A DNA stretch of 52,120 bases, taken from Pseudomonas sp. LB-090624 (GTDB lineage Bacteria; Pseudomonadota; Gammaproteobacteria; Pseudomonadales; Pseudomonadaceae). Within the stretch, counting starts at the first letter, position 1. The number at the start of each line of letters is the position of its first letter. This document shows positions 41,569 to 48,462 of this stretch, piece by piece. The notes under the pieces are model-generated. The model was not told the DNA's origin and made no database searches. It was given only the letters and a program-made list of their open reading frames with translations. The DNA lies in NCBI RefSeq assembly GCF_003205205.1, contig NZ_QJRL01000030.1, positions 1 to 52,120 of the forward strand, given 5' to 3'. The position numbers and the translations under genes are program-made.

Positions 41569-43158
41569 ATGATGTCCAGCTTACGCCTGAGCCTTCTGTC
41601 GCTGCTCAGCGGCATCCTGCTTTGCCTGCAGACCCTGCAACCCGCTGCTGCGGCCACGCTGTCGGACGCCGATGCCTGTGTGCAGCAACAGTTGGTGTTC
41701 AACCCTGCGAGCGGGGGGTTTCTGCCGGTCAATAACTTCAATGCCACCAGCCAGGCGTTCATGAACTGCTTCGGCTGGCAACTGTTCATTGCCTTGAACT
41801 GGCCAGTAAACCCCGGCTGGCCGGCCACCCCCAGCCTGGCGGGCGAACCCGACAGGCAAAGCACCCTGGCGCAGTTCGGTGTGCCGACCACGGCGGGTGA
41901 ACCGATGAGCGTCGCTCCGGTGTGGGCCAGCTACAAGGACGCCAACGATATCTTTCTGCCAGGCGCGCCCGCGCCCACCGGTTGGGGGGTACAAACCCTG
42001 GTACCAAGCAGCTGCAATAGCCAGGGTAGCCTGAAGGCGCTCAAGGTGGGTGCGCGCAAATTCATGAACGCTACCTCAGAAGGCGCGATCAACGCCCTGC
42101 ACGGGTTCCACCTGTCTACCGGGACACTGGCATCCATTCCCGACCCGGTCATGGAAGCGTCCGGCGGCTGGCTGACGGATCAGTCGGGCAACCTGGTATT
42201 TTTCGAACGCAAGGTAGGCAAGGCCGAATTCGACTACATCGTCGAGCATGGGCTATATGACGCGGCCAACCAGTTGAAGCTCGCCCAAACCGAGGGGCTG
42301 TCGCTGCCCATCGGTGAAGCGATGCGCGAACTGCCGCCGTCGCCTGTGCCGCAGGAGCAACTGGGCGCAATCGAGCTCAAGGCCGCCTGGCGGGTGCTGA
42401 CTGGCAAACCCGAACTGTTCGGTCGCTACCTCACCACCGTCGCCTGGCTCAAGCGCCCCGACACCCTGGCATGCACCCAGGAAGTGGTGGGCCTGGTGGG
42501 CCTGCACATCATCAACAAGACCCAGGCTTCGCCCAACTTCATCTGGACCACGTTCGAGCAGGTGGACAACGTGCCCGAACCTGCCCAGGTGCCGCTGCAG
42601 CAAACCCCGCCGGGCGGTTTTGCGTTCAACAACCCCGAATGTGGCACCGGCCCCGAGTGTAAACCGAACGTGGCCCGTATCCAGTGCAAGCAACACCACC
42701 CCGACCGCGACTGCAGCGACCTCTTCCCGCGCGACCAGCCGGTACAGACCACCCGTGAATACCCCGTGCCCAGTGCCCTGCAGGCCCTGAACAGCGCAGT
42801 GCAAGCCAACTTCGCGCAGCAAAGCCAGGGCCAGTCGGTGTTCCAGTACTACAAGCTGATCAATGTGCTGTGGACCCTTGCCCCCAACCCACCCAGCCCA
42901 GAACCGGGTGCCAACGCACAGGTGCCGTTGTCCTACGGGCCGTTCATCAGCGAGGGCCCCGTGCCAGTGGCCAACACCACCATGGAAACCTACGTGCAGG
43001 GTGATGACTGCAACCAGTGCCATCAGTACGCGACGATTGCCGGCAGTCCCTCGCTGGCTTCGGACTTCTCGTTCCTGTTCAACACTGCCAGCTCGGCCAG
43101 CCAGAAAAGCCTGATCAAGCGCGTCAAAGCCTTCGAGACCCTCAAGGACCGGCCCTGA
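41569..43158 (+). CDS. Secreted single-CXXCH (cytochrome c-like) protein
   Basis: A 529-aa protein with a Sec signal (MMSSLRLSLLSLLSGILLCLQTLQPAAAA) and one heme-attachment motif, CNQCH, about 45 residues from the C-terminus (GDDCNQCHQYATIAG). The remainder (TSQAFMNCFGWQLFIALNWP, a region with paired cysteines NPECGTGPECKPNVARIQCKQ) is not a known cytochrome domain to me. AAGGAG lies just before two adjacent ATGs (41569 and 41572). It is third in the tyrosinase operon and could take electrons from phenol oxidation in the periplasm, though the tyrosinase itself shows no leader. Function unknown. Confidence 0.85.
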   Translation: MMSSLRLSLLSLLSGILLCLQTLQPAAAATLSDADACVQQQLVFNPASGGFLPVNNFNATSQAFMNCFGWQLFIALNWPVNPGWPATPSLAGEPDRQSTLAQFGVPTTAGEPMSVAPVWASYKDANDIFLPGAPAPTGWGVQTLVPSSCNSQGSLKALKVGARKFMNATSEGAINALHGFHLSTGTLASIPDPVMEASGGWLTDQSGNLVFFERKVGKAEFDYIVEHGLYDAANQLKLAQTEGLSLPIGEAMRELPPSPVPQEQLGAIELKAAWRVLTGKPELFGRYLTTVAWLKRPDTLACTQEVVGLVGLHIINKTQASPNFIWTTFEQVDNVPEPAQVPLQQTPPGGFAFNNPECGTGPECKPNVARIQCKQHHPDRDCSDLFPRDQPVQTTREYPVPSALQALNSAVQANFAQQSQGQSVFQYYKLINVLWTLAPNPPSPEPGANAQVPLSYGPFISEGPVPVANTTMETYVQGDDCNQCHQYATIAGSPSLASDFSFLFNTASSASQKSLIKRVKAFETLKDRP

Positions 43159-43161
43159 GCA

Positions 43162-43199
43162 GAAAAAGCGCATGGAGTACACTGGTACTCCATGCGCTT
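43162..43199 (-). terminator. Rho-independent terminator of the dksA2 transcript
   Basis: Fifteen-base perfect stem: AAGCGCATGGAGTAC (43166-43180), loop ACTG, and its complement (43185-43199). On the minus strand the stem runs straight into a T-run (plus-strand AAAAA at 43163-43167), as expected for the gene ending at 43253. It may also stop the tyrosinase operon on the plus strand. Confidence 0.85.
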
Positions 43200-43252
43200 G
43201 GCAGGGATCGCCCGACAAGGCGAGGCGGCGAACACCGGCTCGGCAGACCTAG

Positions 43253-43657
43253 TCAATCCTCGCGAATGTGCCGCTCCCTGCGCTCCTGGCGCTCCTTCGC
43301 CTCGATGCACAGCGTGGCTGTCGGGCGCAGCAGCAACCGCTTCAGGCCGATGGGTTCGCCCGTGTCCCTGCACCACCCGTACTCACCCCGGGCTATGCGT
43401 TCCAAGGCTTCGTCAATCTTGTCCAGCAGCTTTTTCTCCCGCTCCAGCAGGCGCAGCTGCCATTGCCGTTGCTCCTCCACAGTCCCCAGGTCCGAAGGGT
43501 CGCTGCGGGGTTCGAACGTGCGCATCAGTTCGAACTCGCTGGAAATCCGCGCTTGCAACTCGGTGCGCTGCGACAGCAGCAGGTCGCGGAAAAACGCCAG
43601 CTGGGAAGCATCCATATAGGCCGCTTCTGGCATGCAAAGCAGATCGTGTTCAGTCAT
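43253..43657 (-). CDS. dksA2: DksA2-type RNA polymerase-binding regulator (zinc-independent)
   Basis: A 134-aa DksA/TraR-family protein: long coiled coil (residues about 20-90) and C-terminal globular domain. Of the four cysteines of the canonical zinc finger only Cys96 and Cys117 remain; Thr99 and Ala120 replace the others (WCRDTG ... TLCIEAK), the same substitutions I recall for P. aeruginosa DksA2, which works with ppGpp at RNA polymerase without zinc. The coiled-coil tip reads SDPSDLG, so Gly replaces the usual Ala in D-x-x-D-x-A. Expressed behind pyrC2 under a Zur box: it would back up zinc-containing DksA in zinc starvation. Start taken at ATG 43657; 43666 is also possible. Confidence 0.92.
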   Translation of the reverse strand: MTEHDLLCMPEAAYMDASQLAFFRDLLLSQRTELQARISSEFELMRTFEPRSDPSDLGTVEEQRQWQLRLLEREKKLLDKIDEALERIARGEYGWCRDTGEPIGLKRLLLRPTATLCIEAKERQERRERHIRED

Positions 43658-43688
43658 TGCCGTCATTCTCGCGTCAGTAGGTCGAGGC

Positions 43689-45035
43689 TCAGCGCCGCTG
43701 TGCATGAAACCCCAGTGGCAAACCCTGGCAATGCGTGTGCAGCTCGTGCTCATGCCAGGCCAGCTGGCCGGAAACAATCGTGGTGGCTATGCGGTGACCC
43801 AGCCGGTGGTGCTGGAAGGGCGTCCACTGGCAATGGGCAAGTACCGGATCGAGGCTGACCGGCCGTGGCACTTCGAGGTGTTCGACCAGCGCAAGGTCTG
43901 CCCAGTAGCCTTCACGCAAGTAGCCGCGCTCCTGGATTGCGAACAGGTCGGCCACCGCATGGCTGGTCTTACGGACCAGCTGAGTCACCGGCAGCACGCC
44001 CTCCGCGACCAGGTCGAACAACGCTGGCAGCGCATGCTGCACCAGCGGCAGGCCGGAAGGTGCGCTGGCGTAAGGCCGGTTTTTCTCTGCCAGGGTATGG
44101 GGAGCATGGTCGGTGCCGATCACATCGATGCGGTCTTCCCGCAGTGCCTGGCGCAATGCGTCGCGGTCGGCGCGGGCCTTTATCGCCGGGTTGCATTTGA
44201 TGAGGTTGCCCAGGCTTGCATAGTCGCGGTCGTCAAATAGCAGATGGTGCGCACACACCTCCGCCGTGATCAGCTTGCTGGCCAACGGGCCAGGCGCGAA
44301 CAACGCCAGCTCCATGGCCGTGGTCAGGTGCAGCACATGCAAGCGGGTACCGAACCTGTTCGCCAGCTCGACGGCCAGGCTGGAGGAGCGCCAGCAGGCT
44401 TGCGCATCGCGTATGAGCGGGTGCATGGCCGCCGGAATGAAATCACCGAACTCTTCACGGCAGCGTGCTTCGTTGGCAAGGATGGAGGGCGTGTGTTCGC
44501 AGTGCGCCAGCAGCACCGTCGGCACACAGGCAAAAAGGCGCTCAAGTACCCTGGGGTCGTCGACCAGCATGTCCCCGGTGGAGGCCCCCATGAATACCTT
44601 CACCCCAGCGATTTGCCGCGGGTCCAACCGGGCGACGGTCTCAAGGTTGTCCTTGCTCACGCCAAAGTGAAAGCCGTAATTGGCAACCGAGGACGCGGCC
44701 GCGCGGGCTTTCTTGTCATCCAGGGCTGCGAGGGTCAAGGTCGCCGGATGGGTATTGGGCATGTCCATGAAGCTGGTAATGCCACCGGCTACAGCAGCCC
44801 GCGACTCGCTGGCCATGCTGCCCTTGTGCGTTGCCCCGGGTTCGCGAAAGTGCACCTGGTCGTCGATCATCCCAGGCACAAGCCAGCGCCCTTGCGCATC
44901 GATTTCGATGTTGGCGCTCGCACCCTCGATGCTGCTGGCGATTTTCTCGATTCGCCCGTGGGCAACCAGGACATCGGCATCGAACACCTTGCCTTCGTTC
45001 ACCAGCCGGGCATTCCTGACAAGGATATTGCTCAT
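43689..45035 (-). CDS. Dihydroorotase, zinc-starvation paralogue (PyrC2/PyrQ-type)
   Basis: A 448-aa amidohydrolase of the class I dihydroorotase group, catalysing ring closure of carbamoyl aspartate in pyrimidine synthesis. Motifs: DDQVHFREPG (residues 58-67), VKVFMGASTGDML with the carbamylated-lysine-type block, LLAHCEHTP and GTDHAPHT. The usual metal-binding H-x-H is Q60-V-H62: one metal ligand His has become Gln, as in some other dihydroorotases with DDQVHFREPG. GGGGAGG precedes the ATG. It is 31 bases upstream of dksA2, and a Zur box lies 72 bases before its start, so it is probably a backup enzyme with lower zinc demand, like P. aeruginosa PA5541. Confidence 0.9.
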   Translation of the reverse strand: MSNILVRNARLVNEGKVFDADVLVAHGRIEKIASSIEGASANIEIDAQGRWLVPGMIDDQVHFREPGATHKGSMASESRAAVAGGITSFMDMPNTHPATLTLAALDDKKARAAASSVANYGFHFGVSKDNLETVARLDPRQIAGVKVFMGASTGDMLVDDPRVLERLFACVPTVLLAHCEHTPSILANEARCREEFGDFIPAAMHPLIRDAQACWRSSSLAVELANRFGTRLHVLHLTTAMELALFAPGPLASKLITAEVCAHHLLFDDRDYASLGNLIKCNPAIKARADRDALRQALREDRIDVIGTDHAPHTLAEKNRPYASAPSGLPLVQHALPALFDLVAEGVLPVTQLVRKTSHAVADLFAIQERGYLREGYWADLALVEHLEVPRPVSLDPVLAHCQWTPFQHHRLGHRIATTIVSGQLAWHEHELHTHCQGLPLGFHAQRR

Positions 45036-45106
45036 GAGCGAACCTCCCCAGAGTTACCGCCTGCCCATTGCCTGCGCTTGAAAATCATGATCCGGAACCT
45101 GTAGCG

Positions 45107-45129
45107 GAAATGTTATGTTATAACACTTT
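45107..45129. promoter_or_regulatory. Zur box in the divergent zinc-starvation promoter
   Basis: GAAATGTTAT at 45107-45116, G, then TTATAACACTTT to about 45129. This matches the gammaproteobacterial Zur palindrome GAAATGTTAT-A-N-TATAACATTTC closely. It lies 72 bases before the dihydroorotase start on the minus strand and 55 bases before ATG 45185 on the plus strand, so zinc-loaded Zur could repress both directions. Confidence 0.88.
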
Positions 45130-45184
45130 ACCGCACGCAGGCATCAACCTGCCACCTATCCCTTTCCACCTCAGGTGAGCCCCC

Positions 45185-45622
45185 ATGAGCGCAACCGCCG
45201 CCTCCCCCGTAAACGCTGAACCCTACGCCGACACCGAACTGGCCTGCCTGGCAGGCGCCAAGGCCGCGCTCTATCGATGGGCCGCAACGGTGGCCACGCG
45301 TGACGTAGACCAAGTGCTGGCCCTTTATGCGTCAGACGCCATCCTGGTACCCACCCTGTCCAACCAGGTACGGGACTGCGCCGACAGCCGCCGAAACTAT
45401 TTTGACAATTTCCTGAGCAATGACGGCCTGGTGTGTGACATCAAGGTGTTCAAGAAGCGAGTAAGCCGCAAACTGGGTACCGTGGTCGTCGGCGGGCTCT
45501 ACACGTTCGTTTACCGTGAAAATGGCCAGCAGCGCGTGGTACCGGCGCGGTTTCTGTTCACCTTTGAAAGGATCGACGATCAATGGCTGATCACCGGGCA
45601 TCATTCGTCGATGGAGGCATGA
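45185..45622 (+). CDS. SgcJ/EcaC-like NTF2-fold protein
   Basis: A 145-aa protein of the NTF2/SnoaL-like fold (SgcJ/EcaC family, related to the CaMKII association domain): helix AGAKAALYRWAATVATRDVDQVLALYASDAILVPT, then the beta strands ending FERIDDQWLITGHHSSMEA. No signal peptide. Located 55 bases after the Zur box, so repressed by zinc sufficiency. Some NTF2-like proteins are enzymes, others are small-molecule binders; the C-terminal GHHSS could bind metal, but this is speculation. Confidence 0.8.
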   Translation: MSATAASPVNAEPYADTELACLAGAKAALYRWAATVATRDVDQVLALYASDAILVPTLSNQVRDCADSRRNYFDNFLSNDGLVCDIKVFKKRVSRKLGTVVVGGLYTFVYRENGQQRVVPARFLFTFERIDDQWLITGHHSSMEA

Positions 45623-45707
45623 ACCACTCGTTGTTGCAGACCCCATGCGCACACGGTCTGAGACTGACCAGGTTGCCTGCGGGTGGCGCCCCAGGGTGCG
45701 CCCGCCT

Positions 45708-46322
45708 TCAACGAACGGCGACTGCCTGTATTTCGCCTGCCAGCTGCCGGGTTGCCTGGTCGATGGTGCCTTCGTTTCGGCACAGCAGCCAGCCATGCTC
45801 GACGACCGCCCGCTCGAACGCTTCGGTGCACGCAGCCTGTTCATCCAGATTGTGGATCACCGTACTGCCCAGCCCACGGTTGCGCGCCGCGGCCCTTGCC
45901 CATGAAGTTTCAGGGGCGGTGACAACGCCGATATGCAGATCCGGCACTTGCACGCCGCGCTCAAGGTTCAGCTGCAAGATCTGCGCAAACGGCACGGTAC
46001 GGCGAAACGCGGCGTCAGAGGGGTACCAGCGATCGATCAGGATGATGCTATCAAGGGGCTGTCTGGGCAGCACCGTGCGGGAAATCCAGGCCCGGCTTTC
46101 GGCAAAACGTTCGCAAACCTGGTATTCCAGATCCTGGCAGGGGCTTCTGGCGAGCCGGTTGACCAGCACCATGGTTTCGCTGCGGTAGGGGTCGTTGTTC
46201 TTCTCGCACAGGCGAACCACTTTGTGCCCGTGCAGCCTCAGGGCTTGGGTCACAGCCTCCAGCAGTGTGGTCTTGCCGGTGCCCTTGGGGCCATCGATGG
46301 AAACAAACAGTGGGCGGTTCAT
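45708..46322 (-). CDS. Thymidylate-kinase-like P-loop kinase
   Basis: A 204-aa P-loop NTPase of the dTMP kinase family. Walker A GPKGTGKTT is at residues 11-19, and a DR(W)YPSD block (around 94-99) replaces the DRY motif; the LID region (AAARNRGLG) is basic. It differs from the essential tmk product in many positions, so it is probably a paralogue acting on another nucleotide or nucleoside. Convergent with the Zur-controlled gene; no Zur box of its own seen. Similar kinases occur beside folate or pyrimidine back-up genes. Confidence 0.8.
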   Translation of the reverse strand: MNRPLFVSIDGPKGTGKTTLLEAVTQALRLHGHKVVRLCEKNNDPYRSETMVLVNRLARSPCQDLEYQVCERFAESRAWISRTVLPRQPLDSIILIDRWYPSDAAFRRTVPFAQILQLNLERGVQVPDLHIGVVTAPETSWARAAARNRGLGSTVIHNLDEQAACTEAFERAVVEHGWLLCRNEGTIDQATRQLAGEIQAVAVR

Positions 46323-46420
46323 CGTTCAATACCAGTAGGCTCTGGCGCGCGATGAGACCATTGATTGCAGCTTGCCTACAAGCGCTTCCGGGCAGGAGCA
46401 CAAATGTTCTCCATAGGCGA

Positions 46421-46440
46421 AAGGCGGCATGCGCCGCCTT
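46421..46440 (-). terminator. Terminator after the SDR gene
   Basis: AAGGCGGC (46421-46428), loop ATGC, GCCGCCTT (46433-46440). On the minus strand the stem is followed by TTTCGCC. Downstream of the gene ending at 46461. Confidence 0.55.
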
Positions 46441-46460
46441 CGTTGCCACCGCACTGCCGG

Positions 46461-47213
46461 TCAGATCTGCGCCTGACCACCATCGACGAACAGCTCGGCG
46501 CCATTGACGAAGCTGGCATCGTCACTGGCCAGGAACACCGCCGCGTTGGCGATTTCCACCGGTTCCCCTACGCGGCCCAGCGGCACCTGCGCTGCCAGGT
46601 AGTCGAGCAGGCCCTGCTGTTGCTGCGCATCCGGGCCCGCGAGGTCGACCAGGCCAGGTGTACGGGTAGCACCAGGGCTAAGGGTGTTGACCCGTACGCC
46701 GCGGTCCTTGAGGTCCAGGATCCAGCTGCGGGCCAGGGCGCGCACGGCGGCCTTGGAAGCCGAGTACACACTGAACGCCGCAGTGCCGGAGCTGCCCGCC
46801 GTAGAGCCGGTCAGGATGATCGAGGCATTGCGCGCCAGCAGCGGCAGTGCCTTTTGTACAGTAAACAGTACACCCTTCACGTTGCGATCGAAGGTATCGT
46901 CATAGTGCGCCTCGGTGATGTCGCCCAAGGGCAGCATCGAGCCGCCGCCGGCGTTGGCGAACAGAACGTCGAGGCGGCCATGCTGCTGGCTGATACGGGT
47001 ATACAGTTCATCCAGCTGGTCCAGGCGAGTGGAGTCCACCGCTACCCCGGTGGCGTTGCCAACCAGCGCCACCGCCTTGTCGAGCTCCGCCTGACGGCGG
47101 CCGGTGATGTAGACGTGCGCCCCTTCTTCGGCAAAGCGTTTGGCGGTGGCCAGCCCGATGCCGGTAGTGCCGCCGGTAACCAGTGCGATCTTGCCTTCGA
47201 GTTTCTTGCTCAT
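46461..47213 (-). CDS. Short-chain dehydrogenase/reductase (SDR)
   Basis: A 250-aa classical SDR. Cofactor motif TGGTTGIG (residues 14-21), NAGG, catalytic Ser in ILTGSTAG and the YSASK motif. The arginine R39 in ITGRRQAE after the second strand suggests NADP(H) preference. AAGGGAG precedes the ATG. Divergent from a LysR gene with an operator-like palindrome between, so it is probably that regulator's target. Substrate unknown. Confidence 0.92.
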   Translation of the reverse strand: MSKKLEGKIALVTGGTTGIGLATAKRFAEEGAHVYITGRRQAELDKAVALVGNATGVAVDSTRLDQLDELYTRISQQHGRLDVLFANAGGGSMLPLGDITEAHYDDTFDRNVKGVLFTVQKALPLLARNASIILTGSTAGSSGTAAFSVYSASKAAVRALARSWILDLKDRGVRVNTLSPGATRTPGLVDLAGPDAQQQQGLLDYLAAQVPLGRVGEPVEIANAAVFLASDDASFVNGAELFVDGGQAQI

Positions 47214-47274
47214 GGTGTTTCTCCCTTCAGGTTGGTGAGTTGCTGTGGGGAGAAGCGTATCGACTTACCATTAC

Positions 47275-47297
47275 TTTCAAAATAGAATCATTTGAAA
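47275..47297. promoter_or_regulatory. LysR operator palindrome between SDR and LysR genes
   Basis: TTTCAAA (47275-47281), N9, TTTGAAA (47291-47297): perfect 7-base arms, containing a T-N11-A core. It starts 62 bases before the SDR start codon and ends 21 bases before the LysR start, ideal for divergent control and autorepression. Confidence 0.75.
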
Positions 47298-47317
47298 CCC
47301 ATCATTGCAGAAATGAA

Positions 47318-48238
47318 ATGGCACGTATTCCGGATTTCGAAGGGTTGGCGATGTTTGCCAAGGTGGCTGAAGAAGGCTCCTACGCGGCAGCATCACGCGC
47401 CATGGGGGTGTCGGTCCCCACCGTCTCACGCGCTGTCACCCGGCTGGAGGAACGCCTGGGTGGGCGCTTGTTCAACCGCACCTCTCGCCAGCTGTCGCTG
47501 ACCGAGTTCGGCCAGCGTATGGTCGAGCAAGCCAGCACGCTCTATCGCCAGGCCGAGGAAATCGAAAGCGAGGCGCTGGAACTGTCGGTGCAGCCCCGTG
47601 GCCTGGTGCGGCTTGCAGTGCCGATGTCATTCGGGTTGCGCTGGGTCGCGCCGTTATTACCTGAGTTGCTGGCGCGTTACCCAGGGCTGGAACTCGACCT
47701 GCATTTGTCCGACTCGACGGTTGACCTTGTGGCAGATGGCTTCGATGCCGCACTGCGCATTGCTGCACTGCCCGACTCGTCACTGGTGGCGCGGCGTATC
47801 TGTTCGGTCACCCAGAACCTGGTGGCGTCACCTGGGTATCTTGCCGCGCATGGCCACCCCGCGCACCCGCGTGAACTGGCCGATCATGCCTGCATGAGTT
47901 ACGCCTACCGCGCCCGCAGCCAACTGTGGCGTTTTACCCACCACGACGGCACGGAACAGGATGTGACCCCGCGTGGGCCGCTTCGGGTTACCAACTCCGA
48001 TGCCCTCGTTGCCCCCTTGCTGGCGGGCCTGGCGATCGCCGAGCTGCCGGAGTTCATTGGCGCCGAATACCTGGCTGATGGCCGCCTGGAACGGGTTCTG
48101 CCCGAATGGAGCATGACCCAGGGCGGGCTTTATTTCGTCACCCCCTCGGCACGTAGTCGGCCGCGAAAAGTGCAGGCATTGGCCGAATTCTTCGTCGAAC
48201 GCTTGGCCGAGCCCGCCTGGCGTTCAGGGGGCCAGTAA
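47318..48238 (+). CDS. LysR-family transcription regulator
   Basis: A 306-aa LysR protein of the CrgA/DsdC-like subgroup: winged helix (GSYAAASRAMGVSVPTVSRAVTRLEERLGGRLFNRTSRQLSLTEFG) and effector domain beginning GLVRLAVPMSFGLRWVAPLLPEL. ATG 47318 is preferred; the frame to 47183 crosses the operator. Divergent from the SDR gene and likely its regulator. Effector unknown. Confidence 0.92.
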   Translation: MARIPDFEGLAMFAKVAEEGSYAAASRAMGVSVPTVSRAVTRLEERLGGRLFNRTSRQLSLTEFGQRMVEQASTLYRQAEEIESEALELSVQPRGLVRLAVPMSFGLRWVAPLLPELLARYPGLELDLHLSDSTVDLVADGFDAALRIAALPDSSLVARRICSVTQNLVASPGYLAAHGHPAHPRELADHACMSYAYRARSQLWRFTHHDGTEQDVTPRGPLRVTNSDALVAPLLAGLAIAELPEFIGAEYLADGRLERVLPEWSMTQGGLYFVTPSARSRPRKVQALAEFFVERLAEPAWRSGGQ

Positions 48239-48462
48239 CCGGGGCATTCTGATTCATGGCCGGGGCCGCCAACCCATTCCCTGAGTGCCTGCAGCAAGCG
48301 TTCACCCTCAAGGTTTGGCACCTTTAGCAGGCCTTGCTTGTCCTAGCTCTGCCAAGGTTGCTGGACAGGCTATACCCACAATCATGATGCCTGCTAGGCT
48401 GACGAAGATTGCGCCTTTGCGCGTACCTGGCAATCGCTCATTTATCCTCAGGCACCGGCCAA

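Noticed and set aside
48130..48321. Minus-strand 63-aa frame beginning MPNLEGERLLQALREW
   Set aside because: The N-terminal half looks protein-like but the frame overlaps the LysR gene, lacks a clear ribosome site and the rest reads as antisense. It could be a remnant, which I cannot show.
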